The notes under the pieces were generated by a model. That model did not search any database. It saw nothing but the letters and a program-made list of their open reading frames with translations, and was not told the DNA's origin. Position numbers and translations under genes: made by a program. This document shows, piece after piece, positions 33,427 to 45,232 of a stretch of 64,000 bases of DNA (position 1 is its first letter; the number at the start of each line of letters is the position of its first letter). The stretch is taken from NCBI GenBank assembly GCA_022385805.1, contig MU277715.1, positions 91,368 through 155,367 on the forward strand. Reading direction: 5' to 3'. This DNA comes from Pilatotrama ljubarskyi. Lineage: Eukaryota; Basidiomycota; Agaricomycetes; Polyporales; Polyporaceae.

Positions 33427-36168
33427 ATGGTCGCATCGCACAACTTCCTTGTTGGCCTCTCTGCCGTGCTCACTTCGGTGGGGTCCACAACAGCGGCTGT
33501 CAATACACTCGACGTGCGGGCCGTAGATCCCTGTGCGGCAATTGCCAATCAGACATGGGTCGCGCCGAGAGACGTGCGCGCGTGCTTCACGTCTTTCTCT
33601 GTGGACCCCACCATCAAGGCGAATGTAAGTTCTTCTGGTACGCTGCAATCATGCGAGCATCTGAGCGGTCTTTGCTTATATATACAGATCATCGAGGTCG
33701 TGAACAAGAGCCTTGCCTTCCACACGTCCGTGAACTACCAGAAGCGCGCCCCAGAGCCGTTCACAGCGGACGTGCACGAGGATGTGCTTGCGGACCTTGC
33801 GCGCATCAGCGAGCAATCGTACGCGAACGAGCTAGACCTGCACGTCGACCTCTCGCGCTCCGTCAAGCGTCTAGACGACGGTCACTGCGTGTATATCAAC
33901 CAATGTTTCGATTGTGAGCGTTCTTTTCTTGGGGCTTCATAAGCGTCGGATCTGACGTTAACGTCCCAGCACTCTTTCTGACCTTTGTCCCCACTCCTTT
34001 GGTATTTCTTACCGATGCCTTCGGGAGACAGAGCGTCCACATCGCTCCCGAAGCGTTCACTGTCGCGACGGCCGAATTCAAGGACGAGGTTCAATTCTGG
34101 CAAGACGCCCTCCCAGGCGCTCTGAAGGGCCAGCTTGCTTCTGTAGGTACCCTATGTCACCATCTGGTCTAGGAACTCACTGGATGACATTTGCCTCGTT
34201 AGCTTTCCGGAGCTAAGGTGCTGGCCATCAACGGTCAAGATCCTCTGGTGGCTGTGGACGAGAATGCGAAGATCAATGGGGGCTTCCAAGGGCTTGGCAC
34301 GCGCCAAAATTCGTGCGTGCATAAGCACTCACAGATGCTTCGCGGGCTCAAGGGTTTGCGGGTCCAACAGCTTCTTCTCGAGCTACAACACCGCATCGAC
34401 AGGTTGGAACTACATCATGGGTGCCTTCGCGCAGCAGTCGCTCCCGTTGACCGACTCGGTGACACTCACGATACAACGCGTCAACAGCCCAAAGATCGAA
34501 ACCGTCACGGTAGGCCTGGCACTTGTTCAACATCCCAGCTGAGACTGACGCGACACTACGATAGATTCCTTACCGCTCTCGCATCGGCACGACGGCGGTG
34601 AAGTGGACAGACTCGACTTCCTTCCGCGAGAACAACTGCGTTGCCATCGATGGCACAAACGGAGAGGACCTCTACGCTAGTTCTGAGCGACGCAGGAGCT
34701 TGCCTAGGAACCCTGCCAACAAGTTCCGCCAGGCGCCGGTCCCAGAGTCGGTCGATACAGGCAAGCACCTTCTGAACATCATGCTCGACAGCACGCCCCT
34801 GCAGGACGTCCTCCTTCCCCCTGGCCTGACGCCGAAGAATCCTCTTCCGGGCAGTTCCGGGGTCGCCCAGTTCTTCATGCTCGATGATAAAAAGACTGGT
34901 GTCCTCTCACTCGGCAGCTTCTCCTCGGGCAGCCTGAACTCCCTCAATGCAGCGTTGTTGACAGGCTTGCAGAACCTGAAAAGTCAGGGCGCCACTCAGC
35001 TCATTGTCGATGTGGTGGGTACCGTCCACAGCTGTTCGCTGTCGCTAGCTGATCGCACCCTCGCAGTCGAACAACGGTGGTGGATTCATCTGCGTCGCCC
35101 ACGTGAGTAGTGGTTTGGAATCCCTTGAAAACTCACGCTGACTTCGTTGCACTCAAGTGGCTTCACCGTATTGTCAGTAAATCGCAATGCTGTCTTCGCC
35201 GTCCAATAAGCTAACGGAGACCCACACAGATCGCTGGGCCAAAATCCACTACAGTCCCTCAGGCCGGCCTCGACACGATGACGCGTGCAGGCCCTCTCGC
35301 ACAGCTCATCGTCCAGAAGATCTCCCAGGGCGCCGATCCGAACAACTTCCTCCTGTTTAACCCGCTGAACTGGCGGTTCGCCAACAACACGCCCTTCCCC
35401 GCCGAGTTCGACTGGTTGGCACACCCCGTCGAGAAGGTCATCAATGGCCGTCAGGACGCGTTCAGCATCCGGATTGGTAACGAGTGCCAGCCGTTCGACT
35501 CGGATCCTCCTGTGGAGGCGCTCTTCGATCCCAAGAAGGTCGCCATCGTGAGCAACGGTCGCTGCTCGAGTTCTTGCTCTCTGTTCAGTGTACGTCGTCG
35601 CGTTTCTGATTGCTGAACGTGTCGGTTGAGGCAGATTATTTCTAGATCACCATGGCTAAGGAAGAGGGCTCGAAGACCGTCGTGTACGGCGGCAGGAAGG
35701 GCGTCCAGCAACAGTACTGCGGCACAGTGGGCGGACAGTCCTCAGACTTCTCTACCATGGACACCGAGGTCAAGTCGACGCACCTCAAGAACAACTCTCT
35801 TGCACCGCCGGACTTGTTAGTTCTCGTTCCGTGCAGACCCGGTGCCATACTAACAAAGCACCGTGCACGCAGCTTGACAAACAGCGTCCAAGGAATCACG
35901 TTCCGCCTTGGCTTCGGGGTGGACGACCCTACGCAGCCCGAAGGTAACCCCAGTAGCCTCCATTGGCTTATTTTCTTTTCCGACGTCGCTGACTTTGACG
36001 CAGAGTGGCAGAATCACCCTGCAGACGTGAACCTACCCCTGACGGCGGACATGTACGTCTATCCGTGAAATCTGATACTGTGTTTCTCCCTGTTGACGGC
36101 GATCCGTACTGCGTAGCGTCAACAACCCGATTGCGATCTGGAAACAGGTGGCGAAGACCGTACTATGA
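33427..36168 (+). CDS. Secreted S41-family (tail-specific protease-like) peptidase
   Basis: The start at MVASHNFLVGLSAVLTSVG gives a signal peptide ending near the TTAAV region. The mature N-terminal part has VDPCAAI and RACFTSF, then SVKRLDDGHCVYINQCF, where the DGH block is typical of fungal S41-like proteins. A PDZ-like middle follows (SGAKVLAINGQDPL). The catalytic half has TQLIVDVSNNGGGFICVAH and SNGRCSSSCSLFS, the latter placing the nucleophile serine, followed by MAKEEGSKTVVYGGRKG. The final exon (36117-36168) encodes VNNPIAIWKQVAKTVL. The protein is about 650-700 residues with roughly ten short introns. It probably acts outside the cell, substrate unknown. Fungal members are often annotated only as hypothetical or 'peptidase S41'. 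No break was seen. Confidence 0.82.
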
Positions 36169-36793
36169 GCAGAGGCGCTGTTGGGCATTGTCACGGTGTG
36201 GATGTGTGGGACTCAGCTTCAGACGGGTGTACATACGGATGTCTGCTTCTTGCTTACGTCCAGGATCATGAGATACGCACAAGCGATTTCACGTTCCATA
36301 TCTTATTGCATTGATACTTCGGCTCATGATTCGCATGGACGTGTAAATAAGAGAAACGTGTGAGACATGACTTCGTACGCGATTCGTGAAGAGTGTGCTG
36401 GAGCGAGCGAGAGATTGACAGAGACGCAACGTGCTATATACTAGGAGAGATAGGATGATCGTGGACGAGGCGACTATTGCAAGAGCTGTCGCGAGTAAGG
36501 CCCTAAGATGGGGTATACATTACTGCTTCCAACGGTCCTGGAGAGAAAGCTATAACTACGACGAAGAAGTGATGGAGATGGAGGTGGAGATGTGTGAAGC
36601 ACAGACAGGTGACCAGTCCGACGCGGACGACCTAGCATCGTGCGCGCATGCAACGGAGTGTTCCAGAGTGACGATGGAGAGCCAGTGAGGACTTGTAACA
36701 CGGCCTATGCCGCGAGTCCCCGCAATTCTGCAGTCCAAGAGGTCCGACCAGCAGCCTGACAGACACGACGAGTGGGACCCGGGAACCGCCACT
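36169..36793. other. Convergent 3' region
   Basis: Region between the stops of the protease (+) and polo kinase (-), likely 3' UTRs. Nothing else was recognised. Confidence 0.5.
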
Positions 36794-39700
36794 TCACCGC
36801 AAGGACGCCTTCGACGACCTCGTGCTGACCGCTGGCGCCCGTTCTCGCTCCTTCTCCGGCCCAGCGAGTCCTTGTTGCTGCTCGTCGCCAGCGCCCGTGG
36901 TGGCGCTCGCGTTCCGGATGGAGATGAGTACCTCCTTGCAGTACTTGAGCTTGTCGACGAGGCGCTGCTGGAACTTGGCCAGATCGGGGTCCGCGGGCGC
37001 GGGGCGAAGGGACTGCGCCATGACCTCGGCAAGCGTGTGCCGCGTCAGGCAGTAGTTCTTGTCGATGTGCGTCACCAGCAGGCCTTGCGAGGACAAGATC
37101 ACCTTCGTGTGGTCGTAGAAGTTGAACTGCATACCAGCGTCAACCGTCAGTCTTCTTCGCAACTCACTGCACGGTAGATGATTGGGCATATTGGGCAAAA
37201 CGCACCTGCAAGACGTCGTGGCTCAACTTGAACACAATGACGTGCTTCATGCGCAGGTACTTCTGCACGAACTCCATGCCCTTCGTGCGCTCAAAGTCTT
37301 CGAAGGTCCAATCGTACTCGCCGTAGAGCCGGTCCATGATGTATCGCTCGAAGTGCTTGAGCAGGTACACCTTGTTCTTCAGCTCCTCCGGGTACTCCGC
37401 CACTGTGTGGTTCTTCCGCACGTACACCGCACCCTGCCGGCGCGACGACACGTAGTCGAAGTGGCTGTAACATTTCATCAGTACGTGCTTCCTCACTTAA
37501 GAATGAGGTCTAAATACGCACTGCTTGTCGGGCGACAGCACGATCGTGGTGCTATCATTGAAATGCACGCCGACCGAGCCGTCCGTGAGGGCATATCCCA
37601 TCCCGTACTTGTTGCAATAATCCACCCACGAAACAATGAACACCCTTGGGTCGGGCAAGTCCGCATCGTCGCGCGGGTCGCGGAACAGCTTCCCCGCCGC
37701 CTTCGCCTCGAACGCGGCCGTCAGCGTCTCTGCCGCCGCATCGAAACTATTGACTCGCAGCGGGAGACCCGCAGGGGGCGGCATCTCCTCCCGGTACCTC
37801 TGGTCCTTGTACATCTCTCGCTCCCTCTCCTTCTCGCGTTCGCGTTCGCGCTCCTTCTCCTTCTGACGCTCGCGCTCCTTCAACGTGCGCGCAGCGTCCC
37901 TCGTCCTCGCCGGAGGCGGCAAATTCTCCACCTCCACATCGTCCCCTCCGAACACCGAGCCCGGCGCGCTGCCAGGGGCAGGCACCATCTGCGCAACGAT
38001 CCGCGCCTTCTGGCTCTCCAGTTCCTTCTTGCGCAGTTCCTCCACGCGCGCACCGTATTCATCCTCGTGCTCGCGCTCCTCCTCAATGTCCTGGAGACCA
38101 AGGCGGCTGGGCCGCGCCGGCGACTTCATCGACTCCTTCGCCGCCTGAAGTTTGCGCAGGAGAGGCTGCTCGCCGCGCGCGCCTGCGGGCGCGGGAGGCG
38201 CGACGATGAGCGGCTGACGTGCAGAGCTGAGAAGTGCAGAGATCGGGCTTCCGGGCTGTACGGCCTTCTGGAACTCCTTCTCCTGCTGCGCGAGACTGGA
38301 GGTCACACCGCGCGCCTTCGCCGCCGTCGTACTCGAGTTCGCGGAGGGAGCGCTGGGCACGGCGATGCTTGTCGACTGGTCCTCGTCGAGCAGCGCGTAG
38401 CGCCGGAGGCGCGCGAGGTTCGCCTCGGACATGTGGCGCGCGATGTGGCGAAAGTCCGGGGGCGCGTCGTGCGCAGAGGTTGGAATGTAACCGGGGACGA
38501 TGCCCGTGGTGAACCATGTGTGGTCGACGATCTCGTGCAGTGTAGGACGCTGCTGGGGGTCGGGCGTCAGGATCTGCTGGATGAGCTCCTGTACGGACTT
38601 CGACACCGCTCGGTCCGCGGGGAACTCGTACTCGTTATCGCGGATGCGCCTGCAAGACGCTTGAATAAGAAACCCGCCGCCTGGAGGCACAATGGGGCAC
38701 TCACTTGTAGATAGCCTTGACATCCTTAGTCTGGAAGGGTGGGCGGCCGACGACAAGGGTGTACAGTATGACACCGATCGACCAGGTGTCGACCTCGAAG
38801 CTGTGCCCATTCGCGGTATCGAACAAGACCTCGGGTGCAATGTAATTCGGCGTCCCGCAAATGGTCTTCTTGCGCTCCCCCGGGTTCTCGATGAGCGCGG
38901 CGAGGCCGAAGTCGCCCACCTTCACGTTCATGTTCCGGTCCAGGAAGATGTTCCCCAGCTTCAGGTCACGGTGAATGACCTGATGCGTGTGCATATAGTG
39001 ACACGCGCCGATGAGCTGGACCATGAAGTAGCGCGCTTCGGGCTCGGTGAAGCGTTTCCGGCGGCGGAGCATGTCCATGAGGGAGCCGTTGTGGCAAAGC
39101 TCGAGCGTCATATAGACGTTGTGCTCGTCCTCGAAGCAGTCCTGGAACCGGACGATGTTCGGGTGGTCGAGCGACTTATGGATCTTGATTTCTGCGTAGA
39201 GCTATAGCAGGCACGTCAGAAGGGATACGAATACGGCAAGGGAACGGCTCACTTTTGTTTTGGCTTTCTTCGTTTTGAGAGAGGACTTGGTAACTACCTT
39301 ACATGCGGACCTGTGTCCGCGGGCGTCCTGTACTTCGTAAACGCGGGCGAAACCGCCCTGGGTCAAGTGTTAGTACAATATTTCCTCTCATTTGAGCAGT
39401 ACTGGCATATGGACAAATCCGTAAGCAAGGATATGGAGGTTAGGGATCTGCCTAAGTGATCGTAGTGCCGGATAACGGACAATGGTTCAAGTTTGAACTG
39501 AGATGGAGACGCCGAATGTAGCCACATGGCGCATGAGTAGTGCATGTACGCGCCTCCTCAGCCAGTCATCCACCAGCCGACCACGAAGACATGAACGTAT
39601 GATTGACGAGCTCACCTCACCAAGCATCCCAACCCGCATGAACTCGACCGACTTGGTCTTGTCGGTGATAATCTTGGGTGGCGAGGGCGGCGTAACCTTC

Positions 39701-39885
39701 GCATTCTGCCTGGGCAGAGGCGGCGACGAGGGCTGTTTCGCGGGCTGCTCCTGTTGCTTGGGAGGTGTTCCTGGGCGTGTTGGGTGCTGACGGGGCACCT
39801 GGTTGACGGCGTAGTGATTCGCGGCGGAAGAGAGAGGGTGTCGGCGGGGCGGGGGCGGCATGGTGGTGTAGACGTTTGCAGACAT
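36794..39885 (-). CDS. PLK1: Polo-like serine/threonine kinase
   Basis: This is a mitotic kinase acting at spindle poles, kinetochores and the division site (Cdc5/Plo1/Plk1 type). A proline-rich N-terminus ([15 protein letters not shown]) precedes the kinase domain, with the glycine loop [12 protein letters not shown] split by an intron, the catalytic loop [16 protein letters not shown] and the activation loop [15 protein letters not shown] long Glu/Arg-rich, partly coiled linker ([15 protein letters not shown] region) follows. Two polo boxes close the protein: [20 protein letters not shown] with the key tryptophan, and [11 protein letters not shown] with the His/Lys pair that grips phosphopeptides. 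The intron at 39358-39615 is 258 nt, long for this window. The linker is larger than in yeast or human polo kinases. Confidence 0.95.
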
Positions 39886-40205
39886 CGTGTAGGCCTAACA
39901 CCGTCGATGTCCTCTTGCTGGTCGTGGGGGAGAAGAGTCAACTCAGTAACGCAGAGTTCAGCAGAGTTCGCCGCGGCGTGGTTCGCGCATGTCTGCCACC
40001 TTATGTAAGCCCACGTGGTGGTTCGATTTCGCGTACCGCGTACAACCATGTGACCGCGTTCCCGGTCGGCGCCTCGCTTGTCTACCTTGCTTTGACCGCG
40101 TCCGAGCCGGCTCTGCATTACAACATCATGCTAACATTGTCTGGTCTCTACAGATACATTGTGCTCCTTTCGCAGCTTTGTGCAAGCGATATCGATCTAT
40201 TTAGT
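39886..40205. promoter_or_regulatory. Polo kinase upstream region
   Basis: About 320 nt between the polo start codon and the 3' end of the small gene at 40206. No clear TATA element was seen. Confidence 0.4.
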
Positions 40206-40682
40206 CTACGGCAATGGAGGAAAGTTCAACAAAACAAGCTCCCCCTCCTTTCGTGGTGCGGCGAAGAGCAGTGACGAGGCAATATCAGGGAGCCGCTGCT
40301 GTGGATACGCCCGACCAAAGTAAATGCTTGACACAGCCATCCCATGAGATGGGCTCGATGCAGGTAGTCGGGCATGGTCGTGCACTGGCTGGAGGCCCGC
40401 TGAATTCAGGGTGCCTGAGTGAGAGCGCCCTTCCACCGAGTACGTCCCGTTGTGCGCTGGGTTTCTTGACACGTTTGCTTCATTAGAGGCAGAGTTGGGC
40501 TTGCTGACGTCCTGTATCGCGGCCATGAGTTAATATGGAGCGATGCCAAGACGCACACATACCTCCGAGCTCCCGAAAGTATCCTTGCGCGAGGGGTCCT
40601 TCGGCCGATCCTCTCGGGCGCGTCTTCTGTCTCCAGAGGCCGAGCTGGAGCTTCCGGTGTTCCCCTTCTTTCCATTCTTCAT
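40206..40682 (-). CDS. Small spliced gene of unknown function (141 residues)
   Basis: Two exons, 40563-40682 (40 codons) and 40206-40511, are joined by a 51-nt intron with donor GTATGT, acceptor ATACAG and a TTAAC-type branch site. The frame is open only when the intron is removed at these sites, which supports the model. The protein starts MKNGKKGNTGSSSSASGDRR, a basic, serine-rich and probably disordered segment, continues through KDTFGSSEDVSKPNS, and ends in a more hydrophobic tail (IASSLLFAAP and VLLNFPPLP). The short motif pattern near the C-terminus resembles docking motifs of disordered adaptor proteins, but I cannot name a family. It lies upstream of the polo kinase on the same strand. 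Confidence 0.55.
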
Positions 40683-42227
40683 CGCTGTGTGAGTCACTAC
40701 TGGAGTGAATTAAGGGACAAGCTACAGTGTCGAGTAGAGCCTCTGCAGCCCCATTCATAAAGGCAACCCGCGCCTTTCTCTCGTTTCAGAGCTCCAGGAG
40801 TGCGCAAGACCGTCGACGTCTTCATAGCCACTTGTGTAGCTCCTGATATGCGCTCGAGAGAATGGAATGATTGCAGAGCAGTCGACGGTCACCGAGGCGC
40901 CGAGGAGAACGCTCGACCTGATTGCGCCACCCGAATCGCGATGGATGAGTACAAAAAAGGTTTAGAGACGAGGCAGATCCGCGCCATTCAGTTCTTCATA
41001 CCGTTTTGCAGCGCACCGCCGGGGAGAGGGAAATTAATGTGCAATGCGCCCAGCACGCTCACCACTGTAGGAACAGACAGCATCATAATCAGCAAGACGT
41101 TGGGTCACGCATCCGGTGAAGAGTCTAGCTCACTTAACGTTTCAAGCGTGGTCGTCGCGAAGCAACCGAAAATCTATCGCGGCGTCCACAGCGCTCGCAC
41201 TATGATGTAACGCAGAGCTTCAAGAGTGCTGTATACAGCTCCTCGGATGATAGACTTTGTGGGTCCATCCTGTGCGCGCGCTCGTCGCTGACCCTCGAGC
41301 GCGAGCTGTGATGAGCTCACGCGCTTGTGATCGACTGACCAAAGCATCCTCTAGACTTCACAGAGTACTATAAATGATGTGAAGTGGTCATTCTACCGGG
41401 CGCGGAGGAGAAGAGGCATCGATAGAGCCAGCCGGGAGCCCAGTATCTAGGACAGTTTGACTGCGCGTGTGGCCTGAATCTCGAGCAACTAGAGGGCACA
41501 ACCGACGGGGTTCTTCTACAGGCAACAATCGAGGTTCATGACATGCACATGTCGGGTCCCAAACTCAGCGCAGGAATGAGAGAACGCGAGCCCATCGACG
41601 TGGTACTCCGAGTCCACGCGTCCGAATGATTCGGGGTGCGCAGGAGGCGGTTCTGCGGCAGGCGCTTATGTTCCCAAGCCACGTGGGTGCATTTGTCTCT
41701 ATTTATCCTTGGTTGCACGGAGGCGGCTGCGCTTATAGAAAATAGATCGACTGTCATCTATGTCTTTAAGGGGCGGCAACGGAGACTAGCGGCTGCGCAG
41801 CGCGGAGCAGCATGATCTCGCCTCATCTCGCGAGCGTTTGGAATTGACCGACTCCGACGTCGGCAGACACAGTATTCACTAGTTCCAGGATTCTTGAAGT
41901 GGTAGAAAGTTTGGGCGGCATAGACGGGAGGAGCAGAGATGGCCCGCCTCAGGGGGAGATGATTCTCAGCGATGAGCGTAGAGCGGGTTGACTGTTAAAG
42001 AGACAGCAGAGTAACGGAGTCCAAGCTCATCTGGCGCCAAGACGCAGTTGAGAGCAGCAGTCGGCCCACTACTACCCTAGGACTAGCAGTAGTACTATCA
42101 CAGCGAACGGGCAACTTATGGTGCGCGCACGGCCCAAAATACTATCCTCCAAAGTGGCAAAGCTGACCTTGGGGTACATTCGTTAGTAGGCAATGATAGT
42201 ATTGAACACGTTCCCGTATTCGCCTAA
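40683..42227. other. Intergenic region, no supported gene
   Basis: About 1.5 kb without a convincing exon. The longest frame (40800-41210 +) has no motif. Confidence 0.45.
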
Positions 42228-43236
42228 CTACCAAGGCCGCAGCGTACCGTCGTAGCTGAAGAACTTGCCCGAGTCTTCCGGCTTGAGCGCATTCACGGCC
42301 TTGAGCACGCCCGCCACGCCCACGGACACCTCCGTGGTCGCGTTCGGGCCTCCTTTGTCTGCCGGAAGCGCATACAACTTTGAGCGAAGCGAGTTCGTGC
42401 GATCCTGGACAATGGCACTCACCCGTCTTCAGGTGACCGGGACACATGCAGATGACGGTCAGATCGGGGCGCTCCTTGGCTTGTTTGTACGTCTGTGACG
42501 CACCATCAGCATTAAGCCAGAACGACGGTCCCATGTGCTGATGAAAACGTCTACGGACCAGCATGTTTAGCCCAGCCTTCGAGATCGAGTAAGACGCATA
42601 GAGGGGCCCGAGGTCGATGCCGATGCTGCCGGCGGTGCTCGAGACGTTCACGATCGTCTTCTTCGTGCCCTTCTCGAGGAGTGGAAGATATGCCTGCGAG
42701 ACGTGCGCAGTGCCGGAGACGTTGATCTCGAACGTGCGCTGAAGGACATCGAGGTCGAACGCCTTGTCTTCTCCACCATCGATCTAGGGCCGTGCCGAGA
42801 GGACGAAGGAGTCAGAGCCGAGGGATTGTCGGAGAGGGCACTGGGCCTCAGGGACGCAGACTGGTACGTACGACTCCAGCGTTGTTGATCAGGTAGTCGA
42901 TCCCTTTAGCGCCGAGAGCGGAGACGATCTTCTGGACGGAATCGTTGACTGATTTGCGGTCTGCGATGTCGAGTTGGACGACGTGGACCCTCCCCTTGTT
43001 GGATTCAGCCAGAGCGTTGAGGGCGGGCGCCTTGGATGGGTCGCGACATGCCGCGATGATTATGTTGGACGGAGACTCGAGGAGCTGCTTGGTCAACTCG
43101 AAACCGATGCCCGTCGGCCGGTTGGTCCTGCCGGGATGCAAGATGCAACGTGAGCGGCCGTACCAAGTCGGCGCAACTACTACCTCAGGGGAAGGGCGTA
43201 CCCGGTAATGAGCCACACAACTTGCGCGTCAGACAT
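42228..43236 (-). CDS. Short-chain dehydrogenase, tandem paralogue 1
   Basis: An NAD(P)-dependent oxidoreductase of the SDR superfamily, C-factor-like subgroup, with about five short introns. The start MSDAQVVWLITG leads directly into the nucleotide-binding motif. Later exons give FELTKQLLESPSNIIIAACR, LDIADRKSVNDSVQ, YLINNAGV, the catalytic YSISK pair in LYASYSISKAGLNML, VICMCPGHLKTD and the end KFFSYDGTLRPW. The protein is highly similar to the neighbour at 44013-44996, so this is a tandem duplication. In this copy the GxxxGxG loop reads TGTNRPTGIG, two residues longer than TGSNRGIG in the neighbour. A TTAAAT-type box lies at 43326-43334. The substrate is unknown. Confidence 0.88.
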
Positions 43237-43325
43237 GCTAGTGATGCTCGGTGAGATGCTGAAGTGGGTGGCGTTCGGATGGTCGAGAGACTGCACAGGC
43301 GTAGTAGGCCCGCTCAGACCTGTCG

Positions 43326-43334
43326 CTATTTAAC
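43326..43334 (-). promoter_or_regulatory. TATA-like box of SDR paralogue 1
   Basis: GTTAAATAG on the minus strand, 90 nt upstream of the ATG. The identical nonamer occurs 102 nt upstream of paralogue 2. Confidence 0.6.
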
Positions 43335-43440
43335 AAAATTTGGTCGACCCGCGGGGAAGTGCGGAGCATCGTGCATGTTTGCTGTAATTTCATTCTGGGG
43401 GTGCCGACGCGGTACCCATGGCCGGTGTGTCGTATAAAAG

Positions 43441-43580
43441 CGGACTTAGCAGTTCAGGTGGTGCACAAAGTGAGGTGGACGATGTTCTCCTTCGAAGCTC
43501 GGATATAGCAGTTCAGGCGTAATTATGAGGTACTACTGTGTGGATTAGTTGTCTTCCTTCGAGATGCGGACTTAGCAGTT
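43441..43580 (-). promoter_or_regulatory. Three copies of a promoter motif (TGCTAWRTCCG)
   Basis: On the plus strand the copies read CGGACTTAGCAGTTCAGG (43441-43458), CGGATATAGCAGTTCAGG (43500-43517) and CGGACTTAGCAGTT (43567-43580). Copies 2 and 3 are preceded by a CCTTCGA block. They lie 205-345 nt upstream of SDR paralogue 1. A fourth, weaker copy is upstream of paralogue 2. Confidence 0.6.
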
Positions 43581-44012
43581 CCCGAAGACGCACCGAGCCC
43601 GAATCGGATTGAAGAGCTGGGGCTCCATCAGCAAGCCCACTTCCAAACACGTAAAGTAACATCGTTTCGTATGTCTTCGTGTCGTGGGCGTGGCCTTCGT
43701 GGCGTAGATGTAGGTAGGGAAGGGAGATCATGAGAGGCAGTACGACATACGATAAGCCCGTCGCGAGCATTGCGCTTGGGCTAGGCTCTCAGCTTTCTCT
43801 CACTTTGCTTGCGACGACTCGCATCGATCCTTCTTGTCTATATGGGTACTCATGCGCTCAAAAGGATCCTGGGACACAGAAGAGAGGGCGAGCCGGTGTT
43901 CATGATCAGTCCCACAGCCTAGAGCGTAAGAATGAATTCCATTTATTGAGCAGGAGATTACGGGGGGCACACACGGCCTGCTCGAATCCTCGGAGCACCC
44001 GTAGTCCAGCTC
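43581..44012. other. Spacer between tandem SDR genes
   Basis: Contains the 3' region of SDR paralogue 2. No other feature was recognised. Confidence 0.5.
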
Positions 44013-44996
44013 TCACCAAGGCCGCAGCGCGCCGTCGTGGCTGAAGAACTTGCCCGAGTCCTCCGGCTTGAGCGCGTGCACGACCTTGAGCACGCCCGCC
44101 ACGCCCACGGACACGTCGAGTGGCGCATTGGGTCCTCCCAGATCTGCAAGATGCGCACACAATCCCGACCCAGTCAACCAAACCTATTCGCGACGAGGAG
44201 GAGGCAGGTATGCTCACCAGTCTTGAGATGTCCGGGACACATCGAGATGACGGTCAAGTCGGGACGTTCCTTCGCTTGCTTGTACGTCTGTGCACATGGG
44301 TGTTGTCAGCCTGGGTGTGCCATGATACAAAGCGCAGTTCGTACCAGCATGTTGAGCGCAGTCTTGGTGATCGAGTATGACGCGTATATGGGGCCGAGGT
44401 CGAAGCCGATGCTTCCCAGGGAGCTCGAGACGTTCACGATCGTCTTCTTCGTGCCCTTCTCGAGGAGGGGAAGGTACGCCTGCGAGACGTGCGCGGTGCC
44501 CGCGACGTTGATCAGGAACGTATGCTGGAGGACGTCGAGGTCCATAGTGAACGCCGAGTCCTGTCCGGCTTCGTTCTACCAGGCACGGAGGGTCGAAGGT
44601 GGTCAGTATAACGGGAGGGAAATAAGAGTGTGTGTACGTACGACGCCGGCGTTGTTGATCAGGTAGTCGATGCCCTTCTCACCGAGGGCAGCGGTGACCT
44701 TCTGCACCGAGTCGGTGACGGACTTGCGGTCGGCGATGTCCAGCTGGATTATGTGGACCCTGCCCTTGTTGGATTGGGCGAGGGCACTGAGGGCGTCCGC
44801 CTTGGATGGGTCGCGACATGCCGCGACGATGATGTTGGACGGAGATTGCAGCAACTGCTTCGTCAGTTCGAGGCCGATACCCCGGTTACTCCTGCAAGAC
44901 ACGGAGAATGTGAGCAACCTATGGTGGATGCTTTGACAACGACCCGAGGCGAGGAACCTACCCGGTAATAAGCCAAACGTGCTGCGTGTTGGACAT
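44013..44996 (-). CDS. Short-chain dehydrogenase, tandem paralogue 2
   Basis: This is the second copy of the tandem SDR pair, with the same intron layout as paralogue 1. The start MSNTQHVWLITG joins GSNRGIGLELTKQLLQSPSN, giving a standard TGxxxGIG cofactor loop. Further motifs are LDIADRKSVTDSVQ, YLINNAGV, DLDVLQHTFLINVAG, the catalytic YSITK pair in IYASYSITKTALNML, SMCPGHLKTD and the end KFFSHDGALRPW. The fold is cytosolic, with no signal peptide or membrane segment. The close similarity of the two copies, including promoter elements, points to a fairly recent duplication. Confidence 0.9.
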
Positions 44997-45097
44997 TGTG
45001 GTGGTGGTTGAGCGGTAGATATGTAGCGGCGGGGAGTATGGTGTCGGTGTTCTCGTGGTACTGCTGGTACTGTATGATCCTCGCCGTCGGCCCCTGG

Positions 45098-45106
45098 CTA
45101 TTTAAC
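45098..45106 (-). promoter_or_regulatory. TATA-like box of SDR paralogue 2
   Basis: GTTAAATAG on the minus strand, 102 nt upstream of the ATG at 44996, the same nonamer as upstream of paralogue 1. Confidence 0.6.
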
Positions 45107-45217
45107 CAGAAGCCGGAAGCGTCTGCCATCAATATGAGGCGGAGCTGCTCGGTGAGTGTGTCATTGCGAGGGCACCAATCGGGGGATCGTCCGTTTTCTG
45201 GTCTTTTCTTTCGAAGG

Positions 45218-45232
45218 CGGAGTTAGCATGTT
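45218..45232 (-). promoter_or_regulatory. Fourth copy of the SDR promoter motif
   Basis: CGGAGTTAGCATGTT on the plus strand, preceded by TTTCGAAGG. It lies about 222 nt upstream of SDR paralogue 2, a position comparable to the nearest copy upstream of paralogue 1. Confidence 0.5.

Noticed and set aside
37182..38714. 510-codon plus-strand frame opposite polo kinase
   Set aside because: It is the antisense shadow of the polo kinase exons; the minus-strand protein has complete kinase and polo-box motifs.
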